From contig JACQDL010000010.1 of assembly GCA_016201065.1 (NCBI GenBank), forward strand, positions 1 through 37,703: a DNA stretch of 37,703 nt. The letters are read 5' to 3'. Positions 17,134 to 24,420 of the stretch are shown piece after piece. Within the stretch, counting starts at the first letter, position 1. Each line of letters begins with the position of its first letter. The translations under genes were made by a program, and so were the position numbers. Source of the stretch: Actinomycetota bacterium. GTDB lineage: Bacteria; Actinomycetota; Actinomycetes; Mycobacteriales; JACQDL01. Under the pieces are notes generated by a model. The model saw nothing but the letters and a program-made list of their open reading frames with translations, did no database searches and was not told where the DNA came from.

Positions 17134-18011
17134 GCCACCGGACAGCGGCCGGCGGACCGCCGCGGGGTGTGCCCAGCCGGGTGGCCAACCGGCTGGGCAG
17201 CGGCGCGGTGCAGCTCCTGCTGGTGCTCGTCGCGGTCGGCTGGTTGGTCCCGACCATCGGCCTGGCGGTCTCCTCGCTGCGCTCGGCGGAGGACAACAAC
17301 GCCACCGGATGGTGGACGGTCCTCACCAGGCCGGCGCAGCTCACGATCGGCAACTACCAGAAGGTCCTCGACAACCCGCAGATCGTCCAGTCGTTCTGGA
17401 ACACCGTGCTGATCACCGTGCCGGCCACCCTGCTGGTCGTGATCTTCGGGGCACTCGCGGCCTACGCCTTCGCCTGGATCGACTTCCGCGGCCGGGACCT
17501 GCTCTTCATCGGGGTCGTCGGCCTGCTCGTCGTCCCGATCCAGGTTGCGCTGATCCCGGCCGCGGTGCTCTTCGGCATGCTGCACATCTTCGGTTCGATC
17601 ATCAGCGTGATCGCCTTCCACGTCGCCTTCGGGCTGCCATTCGCGATCTTCCTGCTCCGCAACTTCTTCGCCGGGATCCCGCGTGACCTGCTGGAGGCGG
17701 CCCGGATGGACGGCGCGGGGGAGTGGCGCATCTTCCGCAAGGTCATCCTGCCGCTCGGGCTCCCGGCGCTGGCCTCGCTGGCGATCTTCCAGTTCCTGTG
17801 GGTGTGGAACGACCTGCTGGTGGCGCTCGTGTTCGCCGACTCCGACTCCGCCCCGCTGACCGTGCTCCTGCGTGGCCAGACCCGCCAGTTCGGCTCGAAC
17901 ATCGACATCCTCGCGCCCGGCGCGTTCCTGTCGCTGGCCGTGCCGCTCATCGTCTTCTTCTCCTTCCAGCGGTACTACGTGCAGGGTGTCCTGGCTGGCT
18001 CGGTCAAGTAG
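17130..18011 (+). CDS. ABC sugar permease (MalG type)
   Basis: A 293-residue second permease of the importer with the usual six membrane helices. The coupling EAA loop reads RDLLEAARMDGAGEWRIFRK and the C-terminus is FSFQRYYVQGVLAGSVK, typical of MalG-like subunits. It has no insert, unlike its partner. The ATG overlaps the preceding stop (ATGA), with GGGGGCAG upstream. It is the last gene of the operon, and its TAG stop is also the first half of the -10 box of the next gene. Confidence 0.92.
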   Translation: MSHRTAAGGPPRGVPSRVANRLGSGAVQLLLVLVAVGWLVPTIGLAVSSLRSAEDNNATGWWTVLTRPAQLTIGNYQKVLDNPQIVQSFWNTVLITVPATLLVVIFGALAAYAFAWIDFRGRDLLFIGVVGLLVVPIQVALIPAAVLFGMLHIFGSIISVIAFHVAFGLPFAIFLLRNFFAGIPRDLLEAARMDGAGEWRIFRKVILPLGLPALASLAIFQFLWVWNDLLVALVFADSDSAPLTVLLRGQTRQFGSNIDILAPGAFLSLAVPLIVFFSFQRYYVQGVLAGSVK

Positions 18012-18014
18012 CGT
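18009..18014 (+). promoter_or_regulatory. Putative -10 box, leaderless sucraseferredoxin-like gene
   Basis: TAGCGT overlaps the permease stop codon (18009-18011) and lies 7 nt before GTG 18022. This supports 18022 as the start, rather than GTG 18013, which overlaps the box, or GTG 18028. Confidence 0.5.
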
Positions 18015-18021
18015 GCAGGCT

Positions 18022-18933
18022 GTGCCGGTGACGATCACCTCCCCGGAGTGCAGCCGGGCGTCGGAGGCCGACGACGAACCGCTGGCGGGCACCGCGCCGA
18101 CCGGGCCAGGCTCCTGGCTGCTCATCGAGCACCCGGGACCCTGGCCCGCCAGGGACGCCTGGCGGGCGCTCCCACCCGCCGCCGCGGAGGTCTGCGCCCG
18201 GGCCCGGGCACTCGGGATCTCCGTCGGGCTGATCCGGCGTGCCCACCATCGGCGGACCCCGCCGCCGCGGCAGGTCATCCTCGCCTCGTTGCGTGGCGAG
18301 CGCCCGTGGCTGGAGTCCACCGAGCTGGCCGACCTCACCGGCATCACCGGCATCGACCTGGCCGCCCTGGCCGCCGGCCAGCAGCCCCGGTTCGGGCCAC
18401 CCGGTCCGCCGCGGCTCCTGCTGGCCTGCACCCATGGCCGACGTGACCGCTGCTGCGCCCGGCTGGGCCGCCCGGCCGCCGCCGCGCTCGCCGACCACTT
18501 CGGCGACCTCGTCTGGGAGAGCACGCACCTGGGTGGGCACCGGTTCGCGGCCAACCTGCTGTGCCTGCCGGACGGCACCGTACACGGTCGGCTCACCCCA
18601 GACACCGCCGTCCCGGTGGCCCGCGCATGCCTGGCCGGGAAGGTCGTGCTGCCGCACTACCGTGGCCGGGCCGGGTCGCCCGCCCCGGTGCAGGCCGCCG
18701 AGCACACCGTGCGCGTGCACCTGGCCGAACACCGGGTCGACGCGGTGCGGCCACCCGCCGGCAGCACCGGCAGCACCGGCACCGTCCGGCTGACCGTCGG
18801 CGCGGACGAGTACGAGCTCGCCGTGCGCGCCACGCCCGACGAGCCACGCTGGACGTCCTGTGACGACGCCGGGCCCACGCCGACGCCGCGGTACGAGGCC
18901 AGACTCGTGGCGAGCTACCTACGCTCGGGATAA
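18022..18933 (+). CDS. Sucraseferredoxin-like (Apd1/Aim32-type) thioredoxin-fold Fe-S protein
   Basis: A 303-residue protein of the sucrase/ferredoxin-like family. The core carries LLACTHGRRDRCCARLG (Cys136, Cys144, Cys145) and THLGGHRFAANLL (His169, His173). The yeast relatives Apd1 and Aim32 bind a [2Fe-2S] cluster through two Cys and two His with these same motif types, so a redox Fe-S role is likely, although the bacterial function is unknown. It is probably cytosolic, as no signal peptide is seen. It is read separately from the ABC operon from a leaderless promoter. Its last 19 bp overlap the convergent aldo/keto reductase gene. Confidence 0.85.
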   Translation: MPVTITSPECSRASEADDEPLAGTAPTGPGSWLLIEHPGPWPARDAWRALPPAAAEVCARARALGISVGLIRRAHHRRTPPPRQVILASLRGERPWLESTELADLTGITGIDLAALAAGQQPRFGPPGPPRLLLACTHGRRDRCCARLGRPAAAALADHFGDLVWESTHLGGHRFAANLLCLPDGTVHGRLTPDTAVPVARACLAGKVVLPHYRGRAGSPAPVQAAEHTVRVHLAEHRVDAVRPPAGSTGSTGTVRLTVGADEYELAVRATPDEPRWTSCDDAGPTPTPRYEARLVASYLRSG

Positions 18934-19886
18934 CCCAGCGGCGGCGCCGACACGTCGTCGAGGGCCTCCCGGATCTCCACCGGCAGGACCACCTGCTCGG
19001 CCGCGAGCGACGCGACGAGTTGCGCGGCGGTGCGAGCCCCCACGATCGGCGCGACCACACCAGGCCGATCCCGGACCCACGCCAGCGCGACGGCGAGCGG
19101 CGAGGTGCCCAGCCCATCGGCGGCCGTGGCCACCGCCTCGACGATCCGCGACCCCGCCTCGTCCAGATGCCGGCCGACAAACTCAGCCAGCTGCGGGGAG
19201 GCCGCGCGGGAGTCCGACGGCGTGCCGTAGCGGTACTTGCCGGTGAGAACCCCCCGGCCGAGCGGGGACCAGGGCAGCAGGCCGACCCCGGCGTGCGCGC
19301 AGGCCGGCACGACCTCCCGCTCGACACCGCGCTCGACCAGGGAGTACTCGACCTGGCTGGCCACGATCGGGGCCCGCCCCGGCCAGGACCGTTGCCAGGT
19401 CGCCGCCGCCGCGAGCTGCCACCCGCAGTAGTTCGCGACACCGACGTAGCGGACCCGCCCGGAGGAGACCGCGTGGTCGGCGGCCGCGAGCGTCTCCTCC
19501 AACGGCACGTCCGGGTCGTAGCCGGGCAGCTGCCACAGGTCGATGTGGTCGGTGTGCAGGCGGGACAGCGAGGCGTCCAGGGTGGCGAGCAGGTGGCCCC
19601 GGGAGGCGCCCCGACCCATCGCACCCGCCCCGGCCCGACCGAAGGCGTTGGTCGCCAGGGTGATCTCGGAACGTGGCACCACGTCACGCAGCAGCCGGCC
19701 CACGATCCGCTCGCTGGCGCCCTCGCAGTACACATCCGCCGTGTCCAGCAACGTGCCGCCAGCGTCCCGGAACGCCGACAGCTGGGCGGCCGCGTCGTCC
19801 TCGTCGGTGTCCCGGCCCCAGGTCATCGTCCCCAGGGCGAGCCGGGAGACGACCAGGCCGCTGCGCCCCAGCACCCGCTGCTCCAT
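18915..19886 (-). CDS. Aldo/keto reductase family protein with altered catalytic tetrad
   Basis: A 323-residue (beta/alpha)8 protein of the aldo/keto reductase superfamily. It has the family entry LALGTMTWGRDTDED, LLDTADVY, a NADPH-binding C-terminal region VVAPIVGARTAAQL, and full length. Of the catalytic tetrad, Asp48 and Tyr53 are present. The lysine is replaced by Asn80 (ITLATNAFG; the usual form is LATK) and the histidine by Pro121 (DLWQLPGYD; the usual form is DLWQxH). Both codons are unambiguous in the sequence given. It may have lost reductase activity or bind NADPH for another purpose. The ATG at 19886 has a TAGGTT box 8 nt upstream. It is divergent from the LLM gene and convergent with the Fe-S gene. 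Confidence 0.88.
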   Translation of the reverse strand: MEQRVLGRSGLVVSRLALGTMTWGRDTDEDDAAAQLSAFRDAGGTLLDTADVYCEGASERIVGRLLRDVVPRSEITLATNAFGRAGAGAMGRGASRGHLLATLDASLSRLHTDHIDLWQLPGYDPDVPLEETLAAADHAVSSGRVRYVGVANYCGWQLAAAATWQRSWPGRAPIVASQVEYSLVERGVEREVVPACAHAGVGLLPWSPLGRGVLTGKYRYGTPSDSRAASPQLAEFVGRHLDEAGSRIVEAVATAADGLGTSPLAVALAWVRDRPGVVAPIVGARTAAQLVASLAAEQVVLPVEIREALDDVSAPPLGYPERR

Positions 19887-19894
19887 GGCCGCAC

Positions 19895-19900
19895 AACCTA
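19895..19900 (-). promoter_or_regulatory. Putative -10 box, leaderless aldo/keto reductase gene
   Basis: TAGGTT on the minus strand lies 8 nt before ATG 19886, with no ribosome binding site. Confidence 0.5.
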
Positions 19901-19973
19901 CCGGTGCGACGGCACGGAACGGCTCGACGGGGCCGCGTGTCAGCCCGGACCGGATCGCGCCGGGGCCACCCTC

Positions 19974-19979
19974 TAGGGT
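19974..19979 (+). promoter_or_regulatory. Putative -10 box, leaderless LLM oxidoreductase gene
   Basis: TAGGGT lies 7 nt before ATG 19987, with no ribosome binding site. It is divergent from the aldo/keto reductase promoter, about 75 bp away. Confidence 0.55.
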
Positions 19980-19986
19980 TGCCGCC

Positions 19987-21036
19987 ATGCGGCTGGGTCT
20001 CAACCTCGGATACTGGGGCGGCGGTGACGCCGCCGACGACCTCACGCTCGCGAAGGAGGCCGACCGGCTGGGCTTCGCCGTGGTGTGGGCGGCCGAGGCG
20101 TACGGTTCGGACGCGCCGACCGTCCTCGCCTGGGTGGCCGCGCAGACCAGCCGGATCGACATCGGCAGCGCCGTCATGCAGATCCCGGCGCGCAGCCCGG
20201 CGATGACCGCGATGACCGCCGCCACCCTGGACCGGTTGTCGGCTGGCCGGTTCCGGCTCGGCCTCGGGGTGTCCGGTCCGCAGGTGTCCGAGGGCTGGCA
20301 TGGCGTACGGTTCGACCGGCCGCTGGCCCGCACCCGGGAGTACGTGGAGATCGTCCGCCGCGCGCTGCGCCGGGAACGGGTCCGGTACGCCGGGGAGCAC
20401 TACACCCTGCCGCTGCCCGGTGGGGCCGGGAAGGCACTCACCCTGACCGTGCACCCGATCCGCGACCACCTACCGCTGTACCTGGCCGCCGTCGGCCCGA
20501 AGAACGTCGAGCTCGCCGGTGAGATCGCCGACGGCTGGCTGGCGATCTTCTTCGCCCCGGAGCACGCCGCCGCGCAGCGGGCCGGGCTCGCCGCCGGCCG
20601 GGCTCGGGTCGGCGCCACGCTCGAGGGGTTCGACATCGTGCCCAGCGTGCCGGTGGTGATCGGTCCTGACCCGGAGCGGGCCGCCGACCCGATCCGCGGC
20701 TACGCCGCGCTGTACCTGGGTGGGATGGGCAGCCGGCAGACGAACTTCTACAACGCGCTCGCCGTCCGGATGGGCTACCACCGGGCCGCCGCCGAGATCC
20801 AGGAGCGTTACCTGGCGCGAGACTACGCCGCCGCGGCCGCGGCGGTGCCCTGGGAACTCATCGACTCCACGTCGCTGGTCGGGCCGGTGGAGCGGGTGGC
20901 GGAACGGATGCAGGCCTACGCCGAGGCGGGGGTGACGACGCTGTCGGTGACCTGCCCTGCCGGCGACCTGGACGCGCGGTTGGACACGCTGCGTGATGTC
21001 GTACGGGCCGCCGAGCGTTCCGGGGTGACCGAATGA
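19987..21036 (+). CDS. LLM class (luciferase-like) F420-dependent oxidoreductase
   Basis: A 349-residue TIM-barrel flavin/F420 oxidoreductase. It begins MRLGLNLGYWGGGD and has LAKEADRLGFAVVWAAEAYGSDAP, a typical cofactor pocket around IDIGSAVMQIPARSPAMTAM, GRFRLGLGVSGPQVSEGWHG, and LPLYLAAVGPKNVELAGEIADGW. Actinobacterial members usually use coenzyme F420; the substrate is unknown. Translation probably starts on a leaderless transcript. The stop overlaps the uppP start (ATGA), so a core envelope enzyme is translationally coupled to it. Confidence 0.9.
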   Translation: MRLGLNLGYWGGGDAADDLTLAKEADRLGFAVVWAAEAYGSDAPTVLAWVAAQTSRIDIGSAVMQIPARSPAMTAMTAATLDRLSAGRFRLGLGVSGPQVSEGWHGVRFDRPLARTREYVEIVRRALRRERVRYAGEHYTLPLPGGAGKALTLTVHPIRDHLPLYLAAVGPKNVELAGEIADGWLAIFFAPEHAAAQRAGLAAGRARVGATLEGFDIVPSVPVVIGPDPERAADPIRGYAALYLGGMGSRQTNFYNALAVRMGYHRAAAEIQERYLARDYAAAAAAVPWELIDSTSLVGPVERVAERMQAYAEAGVTTLSVTCPAGDLDARLDTLRDVVRAAERSGVTE

Positions 21037-21854
21037 ACCTGGTCCAGGCGGCCGTGCTGGGGGTGGTCCAGGGGTTGACCGAGTTCCTCCCGATCTCCTC
21101 CACCGCGCACCTGCGGATCGTGCCGGCCATCCTCGGCTGGCCGGACCCGGGCGCGGCGTTCACCGCGGTCATCCAGCTCGGCACGATGCTGGCGATCCTG
21201 GTCTACTTCTGGCGGGAGATCAGCCGGATCACCGTGGCCTGGACCCGGGGGTTGGTGAACCGGGAGGTCCGCTCCTCGCTGGAGGCGCGGATGGGGTGGT
21301 ATGTGATCTTCGCCACGATCCCGATCGGGCTCATCGGCCTGGCGTTCTCCGACCAGATCGAGACCGGTGCCCGCAACCTGTGGCTGATCGGCGCGGCCTT
21401 GATCGCCCTCGCCCTCGTGATGCTGCTCGCCGACCGCACCGGCACCCGGGCGCGGGGCGAGAAGGACCTCACCCTGCGTGACGGGCTGCTGGTGGGGTTG
21501 GCCCAGGCGGCCGCGCTCGTGCCGGGGGTCTCGCGGTCCGGGTCCACCATCACCGCCGGCCTGTTCCTGGGGTTGCAGCGGGAGGCCGCCGCCCGGTTCT
21601 CCTTCCTGCTGTCGATCCCGGCGGTCGTGCTCTCCGGCCTGTTCGAGCTGCGCAAGATCGGAGACTCCGGCGGACCCGGACTGGCCGCCACGGCGGTCGC
21701 CACCCTGCTGGCGTTCGGGTCCGGGATCGCCTCGATCCGCTGGCTGCTCCACTACCTGGCGCGGCACAGCACGGCGGTGTTCGCCGGTTACCGGGTGATC
21801 GTCGGCCTGTTCATCCTCAGCCTGCTCGGCAGCGGCCTGCTGGCCGCGACCTGA
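21033..21854 (+). CDS. uppP: Undecaprenyl-diphosphatase (BacA/UppP)
   Basis: A 273-residue integral membrane protein that dephosphorylates undecaprenyl pyrophosphate so the lipid carrier for cell-wall synthesis can be reused; it also confers bacitracin tolerance. Both family motifs are present: GLTEFLPISSTAHL near residues 14-27, carrying the catalytic Glu/His region, and PGVSRSGSTITAGL in the second half. Hydrophobic helices run through the length, which is typical. It is coupled to the LLM gene by ATGA overlap, with no strong ribosome binding site of its own. It starts the conserved row leading towards mshC. Confidence 0.96.
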   Translation: MNLVQAAVLGVVQGLTEFLPISSTAHLRIVPAILGWPDPGAAFTAVIQLGTMLAILVYFWREISRITVAWTRGLVNREVRSSLEARMGWYVIFATIPIGLIGLAFSDQIETGARNLWLIGAALIALALVMLLADRTGTRARGEKDLTLRDGLLVGLAQAAALVPGVSRSGSTITAGLFLGLQREAAARFSFLLSIPAVVLSGLFELRKIGDSGGPGLAATAVATLLAFGSGIASIRWLLHYLARHSTAVFAGYRVIVGLFILSLLGSGLLAAT

Positions 21855-21893
21855 CCCGCCACCGGGCGGCGCACCGCCAAGATCGCAGCGACG

Positions 21894-21899
21894 TAGAGT
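21894..21899 (+). promoter_or_regulatory. Putative -10 box, leaderless histidine phosphatase gene
   Basis: TAGAGT lies 6 nt before GTG 21906, in the short gap after uppP, with no ribosome binding site. Confidence 0.55.
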
Positions 21900-21905
21900 G
21901 GTGCG

Positions 21906-22613
21906 GTGCCGACCGTGCTGCTCGTCCGCCATGGCCTCACCGAGGTCACCGGCACCACCCTGACCGGCCGCACGCCCGGCGTCGACCTCGACGACCGTGG
22001 CCGGTCCCAGGCGGCCGCCGTCGCCGAGCGGATAGCGGCGGTCCCGCTGGCGGCCCTGGTGACCAGCCCGCTGGAGCGGTGCGTGCAAACGGCGGAGGCA
22101 CTGTCCCGCGACGGCGTGCGGCCGCAGCTGGATGAGCGGTTCGTCGAGGTCGGGTACGGCGAGTGGACCGGCCGGCGGCTGACCGAGCTGAGCCGCGAGC
22201 CGCTGTGGCGGACCGTGCAGCAGCACGCGTCCGCCGCGACGTTCCCCGGCGGCGAGGCGCTGGCCGCCATGCAGTCCAGGGCGGTGGCCGCGATCCGGGA
22301 CTGGAACGACCGGGTCGGGGAGGCCGCGACGTACGCCGTGTGCAGCCACGGTGACGTGATCAAGGCAATCCTCGCCGATGCGCTCGGTCTGCACCTGGAC
22401 CAGTTCCAGCGGATCGTCGTGCACCCATGCTCGGTGTCGGTCGTCCAGTACACGCCGACCCGGCCCTTCGTGATCCGGATCAACGACATCGGCGGCGCCG
22501 TCACCGACCTGGTGCCGGCCAAACGGGGCCGGCGGCGGCGCCGGTCGGCCGACGCGGTCATCGGTGGCGACGCGGGTGTTCCGGCCGGGCCAGCGCCGGA
22601 ACGCGGGCGTTGA
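21906..22613 (+). CDS. MSMEG_4193-family histidine phosphatase (putative phosphomutase)
   Basis: A 235-residue member of the histidine phosphatase superfamily. The phospho-accepting RHG (residues 8-10) is followed by LTSPLERCVQTAEAL-type helix sequence (here VTSPLERCVQTAEAL), a catalytic Glu region VGYGEWTGRRL, and the second histidine in CSHGDVIKAIL. A basic/Gly-rich C-terminal tail follows the domain. The MSMEG_4193 group is found next to DUF3090 and SCO1664 genes and mshC in actinobacteria; the substrate is unknown. The GTG start at 21906 fits a leaderless transcript. Confidence 0.9.
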   Translation: MPTVLLVRHGLTEVTGTTLTGRTPGVDLDDRGRSQAAAVAERIAAVPLAALVTSPLERCVQTAEALSRDGVRPQLDERFVEVGYGEWTGRRLTELSREPLWRTVQQHASAATFPGGEALAAMQSRAVAAIRDWNDRVGEAATYAVCSHGDVIKAILADALGLHLDQFQRIVVHPCSVSVVQYTPTRPFVIRINDIGGAVTDLVPAKRGRRRRRSADAVIGGDAGVPAGPAPERGR

Positions 22614-22618
22614 CCGCG

Positions 22619-22624
22619 TAGGGT
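22619..22624 (+). promoter_or_regulatory. Putative -10 box, leaderless DUF3090 gene
   Basis: TAGGGT begins 6 bp after the phosphatase stop and lies 7 nt before ATG 22632. It would give DUF3090-SCO1664 its own internal promoter. Confidence 0.55.
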
Positions 22625-22631
22625 CGAGCCC

Positions 22632-23195
22632 ATGCCTCGCCAGGTGTACTTCTTCGACCGCCCGGACCGGTTTGTCACCGGTACCGTCGGCGAGCCCGGC
22701 GACCGGACCTTCTACCTCCAGGCGAGCGGGGAGGGACGGACGGTCAGCGTAGCGCTGGAGAAGGTCCAGGTCTCGATGCTCGCCGACCGCCTCGAGGAGC
22801 TGCTCGAGGAGGTCATCCGGCAGCTCAGCGAGGAGCTGCCGACGGAGACCGGGCCGACCGACGCGGACCCGCTCGACTCGCCCGTCGAGGAGGAGTTCCG
22901 GGTCGGCGCGATGGGGCTGGCCTGGGACGGCGAGGCCAGGCTGGTGGTCATCGAGGCCCAGGCGGCCGGGGAGCAGCCCGCCGACGAGGCCACCATCCTC
23001 GCCGACGTCGAGGACGGCCCGGACGCTCTCCGGGTACGGATCTCCGCCGAGACGGCCCGGGCGTTCATCGAGCGGGCGCGCCGGGTCGTCTCGGCCGGAC
23101 GGCCGCCCTGCCCGCTGTGCGGCGGCACGCTTGACCGCGCCGGGCACATCTGCCCGCGCCAGAACGGTTACCGACGCGCCAAACCGGACCCGTGA
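22632..23195 (+). CDS. DUF3090 family protein (TIGR03847 type)
   Basis: A 187-residue actinobacterial protein of unknown function. The N-terminus PRQVYFFDRPDRFVTGTVG is characteristic, followed by YLQASGEGRTVSVALEKVQV. The acidic middle and the strand EEEFRVGAMGLAWDGEAR also fit. The C-terminus is a zinc-ribbon-like CPLCGGTLDRAGHICPRQNG. It is always found with the SCO1664 gene and usually near mshC. It overlaps the next gene by 4 bp (GTGA). Confidence 0.92.
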   Translation: MPRQVYFFDRPDRFVTGTVGEPGDRTFYLQASGEGRTVSVALEKVQVSMLADRLEELLEEVIRQLSEELPTETGPTDADPLDSPVEEEFRVGAMGLAWDGEARLVVIEAQAAGEQPADEATILADVEDGPDALRVRISAETARAFIERARRVVSAGRPPCPLCGGTLDRAGHICPRQNGYRRAKPDP

Positions 23196-23956
23196 CCGGT
23201 CCGCTCGCCCGGGAGCCCGAGCGTCGGGTGCTCGACCCACATGTCGACGCCCCGACGGTGAGCCTTGAGTTGCTGCGCACCGGCACGCTGACGGTCCGCG
23301 GCCGGCTGACCAACGCGAGCAACGCGACCCTGTACTGCGAGGCGTCGACCGCGTCACTGAGCGCGGCGTGCGTGTACAAGCCGGTGCGCGGCGAGCGACC
23401 CCTGTGGGACTTCCCGGACGGCACCCTCGCGGAGCGGGAGGTCGCCGCGTACCTGGTCTCCGAGACGATCGGGTGGAACGTCGTGCCACCGACGGTGCTG
23501 CGCGAGGGCCCGTTCGGCGTGGGGATGGTCCAGCTCTGGATCGAGGGGGCCGAGGAGGAGGATGTGGTGGCGCTGGTCCGCTCCGGCTCAGCACCACTGC
23601 GCCGGATGGCGGTCTTCGACGCAGTGATCAACAATGCCGACCGGAAGGGCGGGCACCTCATCCCGGCGCCCGGTGGTCACGTGTTCGGCGTGGACCATGG
23701 GGTCGCCTTCCACACCCAGGACAAGCTGCGCACGGTGCTGTGGGGCTGGGCGGGGCAGCCGCTGACCGAGGAGGCGGCCCGGGCGTTGGAGCTGTTGCGG
23801 GAGGCGCTCCGGGCCGAGCTGGGTGATCGGCTGGGTGAGATGTTGACCACCTCCGAGGTCTCGGCCACGACCCACCGGGTCGAGCGGCTGCTGCGGACCG
23901 GACGCCACCCGGAACCGTCAGGTGACTGGCCACCGGTGCCATGGCCGCCGTTCTGA
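23192..23956 (+). CDS. SCO1664 family protein (PI3/4-kinase-like fold)
   Basis: A 254-residue protein. Sequence signs of a degenerate lipid/protein-kinase-like fold are a YKPVRGERPLWDFPDGTLAERE segment (invariant Lys and Glu), DAVINNADRKGGHLI (catalytic-loop-like Asp and Asn) and VFGVDHGVAFH (a metal-binding DHG in place of DFG). All three are intact, so phosphotransfer is possible, but no substrate is known. It is coupled to DUF3090 by GTGA overlap. In related genomes mshC commonly follows; here a 7-kb T4SS-like locus lies between them. Confidence 0.9.
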   Translation: MTGPLAREPERRVLDPHVDAPTVSLELLRTGTLTVRGRLTNASNATLYCEASTASLSAACVYKPVRGERPLWDFPDGTLAEREVAAYLVSETIGWNVVPPTVLREGPFGVGMVQLWIEGAEEEDVVALVRSGSAPLRRMAVFDAVINNADRKGGHLIPAPGGHVFGVDHGVAFHTQDKLRTVLWGWAGQPLTEEAARALELLREALRAELGDRLGEMLTTSEVSATTHRVERLLRTGRHPEPSGDWPPVPWPPF

Positions 23957-23992
23957 GCAGCCAACGGCGCCGCCCAGCTCGCCCGGTCGGCG

Positions 23993-24043
23993 CGTTGTAC
24001 CGGTATGTCGGCCCCCTCGGCCTAGGCTCTTGCCGACACAACG
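23993..24043. terminator. Imperfect inverted repeat after the SCO1664 gene
   Basis: CGTTGT (23993-23998) and ACAACG (24038-24043) form an outer stem. TGTCGGC (24006-24012) and GCCGACA (24032-24038) form an inner stem, with a short bulge on the 5' side. Lying 37 bp after the SCO1664 stop and just before the next promoter, it may end the upstream transcript. Confidence 0.4.
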
Positions 24044-24056
24044 TCTCAACACCAAC

Positions 24057-24085
24057 TTGAGCACTTGCGGTACGTGGGCTATTAC
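24057..24085 (+). promoter_or_regulatory. Sigma70-type promoter of the T4SS-like operon
   Basis: -35 TTGAGC (24057-24062) and -10 TATTAC (24080-24085) are separated by exactly 17 bp. Transcription would start near 24092, about 55 nt before ATG 24148. The -35 box and spacing match the tRNA-Leu promoter, so this operon is probably read by the housekeeping sigma factor. Confidence 0.5.
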
Positions 24086-24147
24086 CGCTGGTCACCGATG
24101 TGGTGTACTCAGCATGGAGCCGCCCCACTCCGCAGCGAGGAGGAACC

Positions 24148-24393
24148 ATGAACAACCTGTCTGCCGGTGGTATCAGCACCGGGGGCCTGGAGACTTTCCT
24201 CCGCGAGAACGTCGTGAACGTGCTGATCCTCCTGGTCGCGGCCGGACTGCTGCTGCTGGCCAACAAGGGCGAGTATCGCCAGGCGATGACCCGGGTCGGG
24301 ATCGTCATCGCGGCGCTGTTCGTGCTCGGCCTGGCGGTCAGCGGCCGGGCCACCGCGCTGGCGAGCTGGGCCGTCGGACTGGTCACGGGCTAG
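24148..24393 (+). CDS. Small two-helix membrane protein (VirB2/TrbC pilin-like candidate)
   Basis: An 81-residue protein with two hydrophobic helices: VNVLILLVAAGLLLLA at about 25-42 and VGIVIAALFVLGLAV at about 51-66. A short basic loop between them contains KGEYRQAMTRVG. Size, topology and place at the head of a T4SS-like operon fit a VirB2/TrbC-type pilin or a small TcpE-like membrane subunit, but I see no diagnostic motif. The ATG at 24148 follows AGGAGGA at a good distance. It is the first gene after the promoter at 24057 and is followed 27 bp later by another small membrane protein. Confidence 0.75.
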   Translation: MNNLSAGGISTGGLETFLRENVVNVLILLVAAGLLLLANKGEYRQAMTRVGIVIAALFVLGLAVSGRATALASWAVGLVTG

Positions 24394-24420
24394 CCACGAA
24401 AGTCTGAGGCCTCGGTTACA

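Noticed and set aside
20916-23597. 893-codon open frame on the minus strand
   Set aside because: It lies opposite uppP, MSMEG_4193, DUF3090 and part of SCO1664, all clearly real. Its translation is Arg/Gly/Pro-rich with no family features; long antisense frames are expected at this GC content.
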